Assembly (NCBI GenBank): GCA_903813345.2 | Contig: CAIIXF020000007.1 | Location: 27,624,698 to 27,688,697 of the forward strand | Length of the DNA stretch: 64,000 nucleotides | Reading direction: 5' to 3' | DNA from: Owenia fusiformis | Taxonomy: Eukaryota; Annelida; Polychaeta; Sabellida; Oweniidae | Part shown: in pieces, positions 1-14,100 of the stretch | How the letters are laid out: each line of letters starts with the position of its first letter | Numbering within the stretch: position 1 is the stretch's first letter | Translations under genes and position numbers: made by a program | Notes under the pieces: model-generated | Seen by the model: only the letters and a program-made list of their open reading frames with translations | The model's database searches: none | What the model was told of the DNA's origin: nothing

Positions 1-945
1 AATATTCACTTGCAGAGTTAGTGAGCATGCTTCCCTAACATACTGACATACTCTAAAGTTAATTAAAAAGACCAACATCAATATAGAAACCTTACTTTCT
101 GTTAATATTTCAATTACTTATTTAATTGAAAATATTCACTTTCAGAGTTAGTGAACATGCTTCCCTAACATACTGACATACTCTAAAGTTAATAAAAATG
201 ACCAGCATCAATATAGAACCTTAATTTCTGTTAATATTTCAATTACTAATTTAATTGAAAATATTCACTTGCAGTTAGTGAACATGCTTCCCTAACATAC
301 TGACATACTCTAAAGTTAATTAAAAAGACCAACATCAATATAGAAACCTTACTTTCTGTTAATATTTCAATTGTTAATTTAATTGAAAATATTCACTTGC
401 AGAATTAGTGAACATGCTTCCCTAACATACTGACATACTCTAAAGTTAATTAAAAAGACCAACATCAATATAGAAACCTTACTTTCTGTTAATATTTCAA
501 TTGCTAATTTAATTGAAAATATTCACTTGCAGAGTTAGTGAGCATGCTTCCCTAACATACTGACATACTCTAAAGTTAAATAAAAAAGATCAACATCAAT
601 TTAGAACATTACTTTCTGTTAATATTTCAATTGCTAATTTAATTGAAAATATTCACTTGCAGAGTTAGCGAATATGCTTCCCTAACATACTGACATACTC
701 TAAAGTTAATTAAAAATTATCAACATCAATATAGAAACCTTACTTTCTGTTAATATTTCAATTACTAATTTAATTGAAAATATTCACTTGCAGAGTTAGT
801 GAGCATGCTTCCCTAACATACTGACATACTCTAAATTTAAATAAAAAAGACCAACATTGATATATTGAAACCTCACTTTCTGTTAATATTTCAATACTAA
901 TTTAATTGAAAATATTCACTTGTAGTAGAGTTAGTGAACATGCTT
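1..945. repeat. ~130-bp tandem repeat, 7 full copies plus a partial eighth
   Basis: Units begin at about 1, 131, 260, 388, 518, 648, 779 and 911, each opening with AATATTCACTTGCAG or a close variant and containing CTTCCCTAACATACTGACAT. Copies differ by a few substitutions and small indels, so the array is homogenised but not new. It lies upstream of the first visible exon of the PP2C-like gene, hence probably in one of its introns. Every unit carries an acceptor-like CACTTGCAG. Confidence 0.95.
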
Positions 946-1102
946 TTCTCATAATTTGCACTTGTCATACCTGTAGGTAATTTATTAAAGAATTTATACA
1001 TGTGCTTAGTCTATTGATGATGTAAATTGCAGAATGTACATGTTTCAATTGCTTTCTTCCACTTTGCAGTTAATCTTTTTAAACAAACATACTATTTTCT
1101 AG

Positions 1103-2549
1103 GAGGAACTGTTAACGATAGTAAAAAAGAACCGAGAGTGAATGGTGTCCTAGCAACCACCAGAGGTATAGGTAACCATGGGGACCCAGCCCTGAAGAAG
1201 GTAGTTCTTAATGAGCCATACGCCACCACAGTGAAGATAGACCAGTATGCCCAATACCTGGTGATGGCTTCTCATGGTCTTTGGGAGGTCTTTAATGAGC
1301 ATGAGGTGGCAGACTTGGTTGTACAGGTTGGTTAGATTCAAAATCCACACAACAACAAGTTCTTTTTATAACCCATTATTACATTAATTTGTGTTGTATT
1401 TGTATATTTATTCAACCACCAATTTGGTGACAATACTTTCTTTTTTACAACATATTTACATTACAAGGAAAAGAGTAATAAAAAGTATTATTTACACAAT
1501 GCTACATGTATCTCTTGACTTAAATTAATTTAGTTCCTTCAATTTCACATTTCTAAAGTTATACATATTGCATATCATTTTGCAGCTATGGAACTACATT
1601 ATTACATTAATGTTAACATGCATGATATATATTTTATGCACAATATAATTATCCTAAGATGATATGTTTTTATTCCCATCATGTTTAAGTACACCCATGT
1701 GTCAAGACCCTACATTACAGTGTGTAATGTAAAGTTTATGTGCATTTATTTATGTACATGTATTTTGGCAAGCAAAGGCCCAGGAACATGTATGATTAAG
1801 TGAGACCCAAGTAGCTAAGGGGACTCAGACTTGATTTTTATACATGATCCCGGGCTTATGTTGGCACGCATCCCAAGATTAAATGGATTTTATAATGCTT
1901 TAATATTTAGATGCTGCCCCAGAACGCTTACCCAGCACCCAGTGTCTGCAGTACAAGTATAAATCTCCTTTTGGCTGAGTACCACCGTGACCTCCAAAGC
2001 AGGATGTATGCTGCCACCTATACAGAAGATGCCATCAAGTCAGGAAAATACTCAGTTGCTAGCTCAGAGAATCAAAGTCGACCAAACACAGGGAAGCTAA
2101 GCACAATAAGTAAAGACAGTTACAAAACCACAAACACTACAGTTTCATCTATACCAAATAGTAAAAAATCTGTTGGTAAAACCCAAGATTCTCATTCAGT
2201 AATCCTCGAGCAGGATGAAGCAAATGGTAGTTCCCCTATCAGCAGTGGCCCAAATCAGAACATCAATCTGGCACTATGTGACCTTCAGACTGAAGTTGGG
2301 AGCCAGATTTATGTATCTGATGATGAAAGGGAGGATGACTCTGGAAATGAGGGAGACATTGACACTTGCACAGATTTTGTTTCTATACCTGCACATTCAC
2401 GCTTAACAGGGATCATTCCCACTAAAGCTGAACTTCATCGGGAGTTTTCTCGTATGATTTCTGAACGTTTGGTTCAAGCTGCTTTACTTGCTGGAGCTAA
2501 AGATAATATCACTGCTATGGTCATCATGCTGCCTGGATGTGGCTTATAA
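1103..2549 (+). CDS. PP2C-fold pseudophosphatase, C-terminal half (PP2D1-like), 5' partial
   Basis: Two exons join in frame: 1103-1326 (acceptor TTTTCTAG, donor CAG/GTTGGT) and 1911-2549 (acceptor AATATTTAG, stop TAA). The first encodes NGVLATTRGIGNHGDPALKK and YLVMASHGLWEVFNEHEV, matching the VTRxLGD and SDGxWDV blocks of the PP2C (PPM) fold. The second begins PQNAYPAPSV, carries a ~130-residue Ser/Asn/acidic linker and ends AGAKDNITAMVIML, the PP2C terminal DN block. In active PP2C enzymes the SDG aspartate and the LGD aspartate help bind the two catalytic metals; here they are SHG and IGN, while the DN aspartate remains. This resembles PP2D1, the vertebrate PP2C-like protein, so a non-catalytic scaffold role is inferred. 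Upstream exons lie outside the window. It is tail-to-tail with the helicase gene. Confidence 0.8.
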
Positions 2550-2585
2550 ATGCTTGTAGTTTATCTAATCTCCATGGCAAACATA

Positions 2586-3002
2586 CAGGGTGTTTCATAT
2601 GTATGCATCTCCTCTAAACTCATACATGTAGCATTGCCACCCCATCATGTTACCCTCCTTATAAGCCACTGTATGAATCCTGGCAATACATGTATATCAT
2701 TGTGCATAACTGTCACAGACATGTGAACTGAACTCTGCCATGATGACAACTGCTAGATAAGTGCAGCACGGAAACTAATTTTGTCCTTTAAATTGCTCTC
2801 AAAATGACCAGAAATTGCTCTCTCAATAACCAGTACCCACATACGCTGACACATTGTTTCTTTTTTTCAGGGACACCCTTGATTCCAAAACTTTGCAATC
2901 TTATGTAACTTTCCACAATAAACAGAATGGTATATAACATGATAGGGTGGCAATGCTACATGTATGAGTTTAGAGGTGGGTGCATACATATGAAACACCC
3001 TG
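2586..3002. mobile_element. TA-flanked MITE (Tc1/mariner-like), ~417 bp
   Basis: Terminal inverted repeats of about 55-60 bp: the left starts CAGGGTGTTTCATATGTATG and the right ends with its reverse complement, both bordered by TA (2584-2585 and 3003-3004). No transposase frame inside. It sits 37 bp after the PP2C-like stop codon and contains AATAAA at 2917-2922, so it probably lies in that gene's 3' UTR. Confidence 0.9.
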
Positions 3003-5185
3003 TACATTAGAACTGATTGGAGTAAATTACTGGAAGATCAATCGACAGTAGTAATTTTGTGTGTCATTGTACATATACCATCTGCACTTTACACATCATG
3101 ATGCTTGATGTGAGTCAGTGATTCAGATTACACGTTTTGTCCACTCTTCCTGTGATACATATATTTATTTACTTACACTGTAATGTGAATATTAAATATT
3201 GCAACACTATACATTATTCATTTTATGTTATTCATTTTATGTTGTTATTTATTTATATTTATTAATAATGCTCATTGTTATACTTTTATATTATTTACAT
3301 TACTTCGACTATTTTGCATTCCTTACAACACAGATTGTCACTTGCAAACCTTTTTTTGTTAGTGCAATTTGAGCTTTTATTTCGCACAATGTGTCATGCC
3401 AAGGCATATTCATGCTTGAAATGTCTTCCTTTTATGATCTTTGAGTTATTCCCGAAATGTTGTTAATGGAACTGTTTTGGTTTGATTCTGTTGGAGAACT
3501 ACTGTTTAGAATTTGTGTTTTACAAGGTCATACTGTACATGCAGTGTTGAACAAAAAATTGACATTAGATTCAAAAATATAATCAATGTCAACTCAAAAT
3601 ATGTTAATCATTTAAGAATATTTTATTTTACATTCATCATTTAAAAATATTTTATTTTACATGAAGGTACAGTATATGTACTTTTGAATGTGAAAATACT
3701 ATAACATTTTTAATATCATTCCATAATATCCAAATACATTGTAATTGCATATTTGCAATGTAATTAAAGTTAATACGGTGTAAAATATATAAAGGATGGT
3801 AAAAAAAACGTCAACCCTAATTTTTCCTTATAACGTTTTAGGGAATTACTCCTTGATATTTGGCACATTTGTACATCATTCGATTTCCTGACAGCCTACC
3901 ATAACTTATGACCATTGGACTGATAGTCACAATGTCACAGCATTTTAAACAACATGCCCCAGATGGCTTTGGGACTACTTTGATAACCACATTGTCAGCA
4001 GTACAACAAATAATGAATCGACAGCCCATAGGCCAGATATGGGACCATTTAACTTTTACCAGTGAGGATACCCCAAATATAGAATGTAGGAGAATAACAG
4101 CAGAAGAACATCAGACCTCAAAAGTGAGATCACATGTGTCATTCAGGCCATACTTGCTGAGGAATGCAGTTAGATCATTGACAACTTCGGAAAATGTGTG
4201 CAGGTTTGCCTACAGCACGACGTTTGCCAACTGGGGCACGTTGTTTAAAGTGCTGTAACATTGACACTATCAGTCTGATACTCATGAAATAAATCATTCT
4301 AGTACGAAATTGAATGAGGTACACGTGTGCCAAATATCAAGTATATCAGGGTTGCCTTTTCAACACCATGTATTTGACCTACTTTAATTTGACTCAGATG
4401 ATCAGTTATGGTGATGTAAACAAACCCAATGACACGGATAATATAAATTAAATTGAACGTATGCTTAGAGGAATGATGATAAAATATAGTAGTACGTAAC
4501 CACTATCACACTGGTACTAGTATGCTGTCAAATTTTTAAGGTGCTATGTTGTATCTGTCCTGATGATTGGCGTGCTGGCATATGTCGGTGTATCTGTTTG
4601 TCTGAGTTCATAAACGCCACATAAATTTTGTAATCTTAATTCCAGGAAAATCATTTACATGTTCAACTCAATTTTTCTGATAAAAACTTTGACATTATCA
4701 CTGTGTGTATAACTATTGTTCCATCATGGTGCAGATAGGATGCGATGTTCGGGTTGCTCCACATCTAGCTTCATCGTACATAGTCAATCATGACTGCCAA
4801 TGTTGCTCCACCTAATCACGTTTCCTTTTTCCTGCACTAATACCATTCATCATTGGGAACTAATCCATGGCTTGATAGGTTTTGTAGGTTTTGTAGGTTT
4901 TGTGAAAAAAGCCAGTTCTTTGTTTTGGAAATAGTTTGGAAAGATCGAACTCCTGAAATATATTTAACAAATGTTGATTCAGATGAGCTAGAAAAAAACA
5001 ACATCCTCACTGACAATTACTGAATGATTGCACGCCTTCTAAGCAAATAACATTCATAGTAGCAAAGTGAAAGAAAATCGAGAAAATTACATTCAGTGTC
5101 AGTGTATCGCGTTATTAATCATTGAAGAAGTGGCACACATGTATGGTTCAAGTTGTTAGATTTTTTGGTTACCCAGTCGTTAAGT
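3003..5185. other. Intergenic region between convergent genes
   Basis: AT-rich sequence between the PP2C-like (+) and helicase (-) genes. It holds the inverted-repeat element at 3795-4371 and a triplicated TAGGTTTTG word near 4878-4905. No convincing exon seen. Confidence 0.6.
3795..4371. mobile_element. Inverted-repeat element, ~577 bp
   Basis: Imperfect terminal repeats pair ~75 bp at each end: the block TTGATATTTGGCACA near 3853 is mirrored by TGTGCCAAATATCAA near 4327, and ATGGT...CAACCCT by AGGGTTG...ACCAT at the outer ends. A 116-codon open frame (3908-4258, +) spans most of the interior with no recognised domain. I treat it as part of the element, not as a host gene. Confidence 0.65.
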
Positions 5186-8100
5186 TTACACTACCTCAAG
5201 ATAAAATAGGTTGCTTTCGTCATCATCGCTGTCCTCCTGCTCGTAGTCGCTCTCATTACTAGCTTCTTCAGAGAAGTCACTCTCAGAATCAGAGCTATCC
5301 AGCTCATCTCTGGGCTGTCTTGTGTTAAACGGCCATTGTTTATCTGGCTTCGGATTTTCTGCTCCCTTCTTGTTCCTCTTAACACCATCTTCCGGCTCTA
5401 TGTTAAGAATAAAAAATGGTGAAATGTTTTTTCCAATTTGTGAGTTGAACAATGATACTTGAAATGAAATGAAATCGATGCAACTTTGGATAAGCTTTAA
5501 AATGTTATGCGACACATACTATGGAAACATTGGTGTATGTCTGCCCGGGGGGTCACATACAAAATAATAATGCTTTTACTGAATAATTTTATTTGTTATT
5601 TTTATCATCTATGAGCATATGGAATGACACACGATCACCCTATAAACTTTTCTATGTACTTAGCTCATAATAAATAAGATATTTCCTTATTTCGAAAAAA
5701 TAAATCCTTACAGGTTTGTTCGGTAAACCATGTCATACTCACTTGTCGTGGATAGTCTGGCTTTATCCAACAACATTTTCACAGTGTCTACGACACCAAT
5801 CTGGGGGATCTTTGTAAAGTTATCTGTCAACCTTTTCTTTACAAATACATTGGAGATTGCTGTTCTTATTTCATTAATGATGTGAATAAATTCCGGTCTG
5901 CAAAAAGAAACAACTGTTAGGCAAAAGAGATCAAAGAGCAATCCTAATGTTCCTTCCTGTTTTTCTAACTGACGAATTTGATACAATCTGGTCAGAATAT
6001 ACGAAAAACGCAGACTTACCATGGGCGTAGCCACTAGCCAGGGAGGGGGGTAGGATAGCTTCGCTTGTAGCGAATCACACCCCCCCCCCCCTTAACAATT
6101 ACTGGCTACGCCCCTGCTAACAATTCATATATTTGCATACTTTTCACACGAATGTGAAGCTTGCATTCAATTAAACCGACATTATAACCTGTTAAAAGAT
6201 AAAAATGAACAGAATACACAATATGTATTATGAGTGTTACCTAATACAATAATAATCATGAAGGTTGAACTCCACTCCTCCTTCGACATCTAGCATCGCA
6301 CATAAGCTGTTACTCAATGAAAGTGATGCATTTCCAAGGGATATTCCAGCAATTCTGGGACACGTGTCATCATCGTATACATGCACTCTAACTTCTTGTC
6401 TTTGTGAGACAAAACACATCACTATAACAGCAGCAATAAGTCCATGTTTCTCTGATGGCAGGATGGTTGTTTTGTGGGCCTGGTATGTTGTGGAAACACC
6501 CTGTCTCGCATTATTCTTCTCTGGAAAATTCAATGGCATTTACATCTATGCAGGTACCTTTAATACTATATTGCAGATTGATATTCAGTGACATTAAAAC
6601 AAAGGAATATTCTCACGCGCTAACTACCATTAAGAGTATGACCTTCTTAAACCTCTACTCTTTCAGGTGTCAAATGAATTGTTAAATCTAAGTACATCGC
6701 CGTATGACCTTAAGGTCTATGGGTAGTTATCGGAAAGGACGGGTGTCATTAAGGGCCCTTTTTAGCCCCCAAAGATATCTGATAATAATGCATATCATAT
6801 TGAAGAAAAATCATTTGTGCTTTATAAAAATACAATTTCAGCGAATTTTGACCTTTGATGTTCACACAACAGTCATTTAAAGATCATATACCATTTTTGG
6901 TGTTTTTACCAAAAATTCTTTATTTATTGTTGTCTAAGTAAATAGTATATAAATATTAAATATATTAAAATGTAATATATGAAATACTGAAGAAAAGATA
7001 CGATTAGAATTATTTTCATGGAAAAGCACATAGGGCAATATTGACAAAATGCAAATGCTATTTTAGTAGGTTCTGGGCTAGCAATGGGTACATTTCAACT
7101 GTGACTGTAATGGATTACTATTGACTTTTATCAACATCACAGGGCAACATTTAAGCAACTTAAATACAAGGAAAATCAAAGATTTCCTCTCATTTCTAAA
7201 ACGAGGAACAAAAGCATGAATTCAAGGAAAATAAATGATGGCCTGTGCCAAAATATATAACATATGCGAAAGTTGTGGCACAGTAAAGGATATGTATAGG
7301 ATATTATATGATTTTAAATGATTTTATCTTTATCTCCGAGTTGATATCAATATCTTGCCAAGTTAGAATAGCGAATTAGCGCAGATATTGATATCAATGA
7401 GTTGGATTAACACAATATCACGAAAATTCATAGGATGTTCTATTTTTCCCATAGTTCACCTCTAAAACTAAACAAAACATATCAAAACAACATCCATTCA
7501 TCCCCATGATGTCATGAAATCACTATGTAACAAAACACATCATATTGGTGGTAGTTTTCAAATCCCTGCCAAAAGGTGATATCTGTGAAATATTTTCCGT
7601 ATTCCAAAGATATCACTTTTTCCACACATTTGCAAAATATCACAAATATGTTTTCATGTTACCCAACAGAGCGGAACAGAGTTCAACTATGGGATAAAGA
7701 ATAAAAAATAGGTACATAATTGAATTACCACTCCAAAAATATTAAATATGATGGTTTAAAGAAAGAATATTGAATATGAGATTCAAAAAGACAAGTGGCC
7801 TCATGTCTCACATTACCCAAACCCCAGATCCTCGATGTCATATATACTTGTATACTGTATATCAATGTTATTTACTGGGAGGATTAAATATGGAGTGTAT
7901 AGCAATGGTCAATACGATATTTCCAGATAGATATTTTTCCCTAGAAGCGGAACCCAAACTCAGTCATGACATAGAAGCTAACTTTTGCAATAAATAGAAA
8001 CTTGTTTTTTATTATATTTTTGTGTTCTATATTTGAGATGAAATAATATGAGATTCATTTCTACAAGGATGGAACGAATGTGAACTTGTATATTGAACTA

Positions 8101-11100
8101 TACTCCTTTTCTGAATAAACAGAAGAACATTTTATCCAAGCCAATTAAGAAAACCAAGGCCAATGAGTGTAATTTATGCCCAGTTAAACTAACACAATAA
8201 CAACTTTTTGTCTGGACTCACTTATTATGTAAGAATGAATTGTATTACTGTTTACTGCATTAAATGTCAAGTATACTATCTGTATTTGATTTCAAATGCC
8301 TATCTCACTTATCGAAGGTATACAAGAAATGTTATTTTGAAACAAATTCAGCACAACCAAAACCATGTCCACATATATGACAAATCCAAGATGGCTGCCA
8401 CAATTTTAGATCCATGCAGATGTGAAGAAGTTAGAAATACACATGGTCCACAAGTTCCATCCCCAATAAAATGGGAAGTTTAAGGTTTTCACACATATCA
8501 ACTCTATTCCTATATACTTTATATTTGTGGTAAGGCTTGTGATCTAGGTAAACTTAGCATGTTCATGTACCTCCTATCCTCTGAAGCTAAAAACAGAAAT
8601 AGTGACTTCAATTGAGAAAAATGAATCTTATGGGCTCCATATACATTTTGAGTGGCTGTCCGGCTTAAGTTAGATACTACTGATAATCTGAGATTGAAAA
8701 TTATGTCAAGTTTAGTCCTCAGCCTCTTATAACGGATAACTTCGAGGTAATTGTGTTGTCACTGCAAAAACCTCTATTTCTTCATCACAAATCTACCATC
8801 TTTTGCATCTGTCAAAACCCTTCATTTCATGTTAATTTTCAGACTTTTGCTTGTGCCATCATTAAATATATATATTCAACTTGTTATTCAGAATATTTTA
8901 AGAACTTTTCATGAATTTTTTTATTTTCACACTTTTGAAAAAATGACTAAGTCAGAGAATGGCCTCTTAATGACATGTCCCCTTTACACCAAACAGGAAA
9001 ATTAGAAAACATGTGAATTTTCGAATTTTTGTTTAACTAGGATGACAGAGTTCTGCTTTGACCTTCAGCTACTCTCATATATCATTTACATGACCAGGAT
9101 CACAATGGCCATGGTCAGAATGACCCTAAAATGTTGCATTAGCTATTCAGCGCTCTGAAAAAAAAAATTTTGTTTCTCAGTCAATCTAGCTGAAATGTTT
9201 TACTCAGTATGCCTACACTATTCATACATTTCAATATTAAATTGTAATGAATATGTCCTCAAATAAAAAGGTTATGATTGCTATAATAACAAGTTAATAA
9301 CGATAAGTTTAACACATTTTAAAGTATACTTTTAAATACGAAATAAGCTATGTCAACATAAGATGATGTGTAAGATGACATCATAATTGAAATTTCTTTG
9401 ATTCATGACATCACTGATCAAATAATGATGACCTTTATTGGTTGATGACATCAGACCCTGTAAAAACCGCAGTGTCCATTTTCTTAATGTGTAAATGGAT
9501 GCAAAATCAGCAAAAGATGAGCATGGAGAGCCAAGGGACCCTAGTTACTATACTTATGATGATAATTCCCTCAGTAACAACTTAAACCTTTTCAAGGATA
9601 GTATCACTAAGAAATTGAAGATGGGTCGACAAGATCAAGCTCCCTACTCACCTTACGAGGCGCCCTTGACTTTGGATTTTATCATTAAGAATGATCTTCG
9701 CGGAATTCGTCATTTGACATTCGGGGGAACTTATTGCATCCGTATAGGGATCAATCACCTATAATTTCCAAAATGGATTTCGCCATCTGTTTGAGGAATG
9801 GGTGCAGAGGTGTACAGACCATGATGGACACTATTTTGAACACCTATACCCTTGCGACATTGCTAGTAAAATAAATAGGACAAAATGAAAAAATTGTGAA
9901 CATTCAAACAGAACAAATCCTTTTTGCCTGCTCCGCCTACCCCTGACTCATGTTACTAGAGCAACCATAACTTTTTTCTTCGAGAACCTATTTATTATGA
10001 TTTAGGATCTCAATGTATGAATAGTGTAGGTATAGTGAGTGAAAATTTCAACCTGACAGCCAAACAATTTAGAATCCTTTTGCAAGAACTTTATGAACGC
10101 CCTGTATGCATGTACATCATGTTTAGAGTCATTCTGACAATGTCCATTGTGATCCTAGTCATGTAGCAGAACTCTATTATCTTAGTTAAAAAATTCCTGT
10201 TTGGTGTAAATTTCTATTAACTACTCCGAGACCTTGATTTTTTATTATGATCTTGACCTACCAGAACTAAGTAACCATTTGACTGATATCATCCATTTAC
10301 CTTTACTTCTGACCTTTTATAGCGAAACAAAACTTTATGAAATTTTTAATAATAATTAGTCCTTTCACCCAGAGCATAGCCCCTTGCGTTAAAGCCTGTT
10401 CTCCCTGGGATGCGTTTTTGATCTGCCCGCGGTGCAAGTATATTGCAAAACATTAATACGTTTTCCCCAATGTATCACGAAAAAGAATAATAAGCCCCTG
10501 ATGTGCAAATTATATTGTCACACGTTTTCAATAAAACAGTTCATCCAAGCGTTCTTACAATGTGTCAACTGCCTTGGTAAGTTGCTCGTGTACCACAGAA
10601 GTTTGATTGCAAGAAACCGTTTCAAAAGAATTATGTGAGTGTAAGTGCGCTTGGATGAGCTGTAATGAGCACTGCAAGACTTACTGTTATTTTTAGTGAT
10701 ACTTGGGGAGAGACCATTTTAAAATATAACGCAATTCAATTAGACCGCGGGCATACAAAAATACAGCCCTAGTGTTATGAATTGTACAAACTGTTGTGAT
10801 CCATAGTCTATGTAACGATAACTAGACCAACATACAGACTAGCAGGCTTTGAGATATGGATGTAACAAACTGTGTTCTAAAATGGATGCTACTAAAGTAT
10901 TCATTTGAGATGCATTTGCTTTTAGTTTTATTTTGCTTGATTGGTATAACGTTTTACTGTTTGGCTTTTATCTATCATACCAGTTTTCATAATCTGAGCA
11001 GGGAATCCAATGTGACATCTCTTTTCAGTTTCACACGCAAATCCAAGGGGATTTCGCCAGGCCATTATTTTAGCAGGTTCTATAAAAGCGTAATCATAAT

Positions 11101-14100
11101 ATTTTATTGAAAAATCTCATCCATGTAAATATATTGTTGCTGCAGACAATAAACAAATTCATTATATGTTGTCCAGGAATCATGAAGGCTTAACCTTCTT
11201 TTCAATCAAGTTGCTATATCTGTATTCATAAAAAGTATGTTAATTTTAGTTATTCTTAAAGTCATATACTATACTAATCTAGTAGTTGTGAACAAACTTT
11301 AACATAATAAAATTCTCATCAGAATCGAACGATCAAGATGAGTTCACCTTTTCCTCTCATAAATGTCCATTCCAAACGATATGGCTGCTCTACAGTCTTC
11401 AATATAGCTGCATGTCGACCCTTTCCTCCGATGTTAGGGGCATCAAAATACCTCATATTACCTTCTGCATATTGGTTTATTGCATGGGCCTTCCAAGGTA
11501 CATCATGGATCAATTTACGATTCTGTTCCTGGTTCTCTTTAAATTGAATCACAATGTACTGCCTGCTTGCCATTTCTGTAACATAATGAATGGAGAATGC
11601 GATGTTTCTTTACAAGCTGATGTCAAACTGCTATTGGGGATAGATCCAAAAGACAAGCAATATTGAATAGATGAATGATTCGCACATCCGGTACCAAGGA
11701 AACACTGGTCTAGAATACAAAAACACTGTCCAACACTGTCCCTGTTCCATTACAGGAAAGATTATCACAATCCAAAACCAGTATACCACATTCTGCCAGA
11801 ATGTCCAATACAATCAAATTTTTGTTGTCGTATGGGTAGAAAGGGAACTATTGAAATATGGAGTATTTAATGTTCAAACACAACATAGAAGAAAACACAT
11901 GTACAATGTACAGGTACCTGTTAGTGCGTGGTCATATTCTCCCGTCCTTGAATGTCCGAGAATTGTAGCCAGACTTGCTCTGACATCCTGACGTTTTTGC
12001 TCTACATTTGGAATATCATGTTCAATGGCAATGGTTCTTTTTGGGTCATAAGCCTGATCCTTTATGTGTTGCATTAAGTCCTTACATTCCCTGGAATGAA
12101 AATCATTGTGATGCATTACAAAAGGAATATTGATATTATTAAAATTGAGGAGCTCTTCAGATTGGGTTACATATCTGGGTAGTACAGGTCAGTTGAAAAA
12201 TGGCCTTGGCCATGTTCATTGAGTATTTTAGAAATTATAACTACCTTTTTCTATTTGCTCGTCTGTCAGGGCGCAGACTCAAATCCTTTTCCTCGGACTC
12301 TTTTTTCTTAACATTTCCAACCATAAGGTTAGCAGTAAATGCTCCAGCTATTATGGTTTTCAAGATTGTGTCATCCTTTTCAATTAAGTCATCAACTACC
12401 AATCCAGATTCTGGTTTGGATTCTGTCTGCCTGGAATATTTAGATCTAGCTCCTGTGTTCTCTTCTTTTGATGCTTGAATAGAAAGGGTTTCAAGTTGAT
12501 GGGCAATCGCTGCATTTAATTCTGGTTTTGCCTTTTTTAAATCTCCACTTTGTGCTTTCTTATCGCTCGGTGGTGGAGTGTAGTCGGTGATAGGGCTACT
12601 TCTCAGAAGATGAATAAGATATTCTAATTGCTTGGCAGCTTTGGTTTCTGAATCGATCAGAGTTAACAAACGTCTGGCAATTTCAATGACAGATGACTCA
12701 AATTCTTTCAGCCGTTTGTCTGACAAGAAATTCTTTCCACAGAATCTCCTTGTTAGATGTTTTCTGTCCGTCCATTTGTATGTTTTGTCTGTATAACCTC
12801 TGTTATTTTCCACCCAGTGCAACCAGTCTATGAACATGTTACGCATCATAATCGGTTCACTGTACAAGCCATTGTCATAGTGATAACGTCGACTGGTACT
12901 ATTTCGGATGGATTCAGCAAACTTTTCCGAGTCTTTCATGATCTGTACGTGCACAAAGAGAAATGATAGTAGAATTGTTTAACCAACCCCAGAACCGACC
13001 ATAAAAGACGCGCAGCAAATATGCAATTTCACATAATTATAAAACCATCAACCTGTATTTCATTAAAAGGGAATGGAGGTAAAAGTGATACCTTGAGTGT
13101 TGGAAGGGTAAATGGCTCCATACTGGCCGATAGCGATGCAGCAATGATAACAGCATCGCATGGGCAGCCAAATAATGTTCCCAGTAGAACTACCTTTGAC
13201 ATCCTTATGTCTATTGGAAGTCTCACGGCAAGGTGACCCAGGAGAGTTGAACGAGACAACTCATCCTCCTCTAAATAGAATATTAAAAGTCAGTTAGATA
13301 ACTTTAAAGACAATTGAACCAATTAAAATTCAATTATATTTTCAGTTGTATTTGTAGGTATTCTTTAAATGTTGCATCTTCCGCTTTGTACTGTAGCATT
13401 TAACATACACTGAATTGTATGAAACATAGGCTATAGAAATTCTTCATATTAACCTAATAGAGCGCCGTCATCAGCCAAAGATTTAAGAGCATCATCTATG
13501 TTTTTTATAGATGGCACCGACACAGCTTTTTTCAACAACTCAGTAGGTTTAAGGTCACATGATATCTTCTCTCTCAAGTGTTTAACCTAAGTGAAAACAA
13601 CAAAATGTCAGTGAGAAATAATATTCCTATACAAAAACACTATCATGTATTTCAAACCAAATTAACTGTTCAATTTATTAATGTCACAAAAGTTGCCTTC
13701 TCATATTTAAATGTTTTTACAAGTTCCTTTGCCATTAAAACTTGAACTAATATCAAAGCAATAGGATCAGTATTAAGTATTACCTGGAGCACGAGTTTGT
13801 CCAACGAACATGACAAAATCTCGGGAACTTCATGATCCTCCATAGAATTCTCATAGAAGCATCTAGGATACATTCTAATTACTCTTCCTTCAAACACCCG
13901 GCCAGTGCGACCTGTGGTACATTTAAAGATGCAACATATACATATATGGAACGTTTGAGGGACTAGGCGGGATAAAGACATGAGAAAAAAATAAGATTCG
14001 AAAATTCATTAGCACGGTTTTTGAAGTTTGCTTCAAACATATAACACTTTCGATTCCTTCTTCAACTAAAACTACTTCTAAAATATCACAATTTGACGAT

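Larger units (their letters stand above)
6395..11347. other. Large helicase intron (~5 kb)
   Basis: Phase and flanking protein sequence join exon 11575-11348 directly to exon 6394-6241, leaving this as one intron. It holds the 1.2-kb inverted-repeat element at 8993-10210, a weaker hairpin element near 10410-10767, and otherwise plain AT-rich sequence. Confidence 0.6.

Noticed and set aside
1-945. CRISPR-like array
   Set aside because: Units are plain head-to-tail tandem repeats without unique spacers, in eukaryotic DNA.
3908-4258. 116-codon ORF as a host gene
   Set aside because: It lies wholly inside an inverted-repeat element, has no recognised domain and overlaps the terminal repeat.
12757-12966. 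Plus-strand ORFs over helicase exons (for example 12757-12966, 12200-12478)
   Set aside because: They are antisense shadows of well-supported minus-strand exons.
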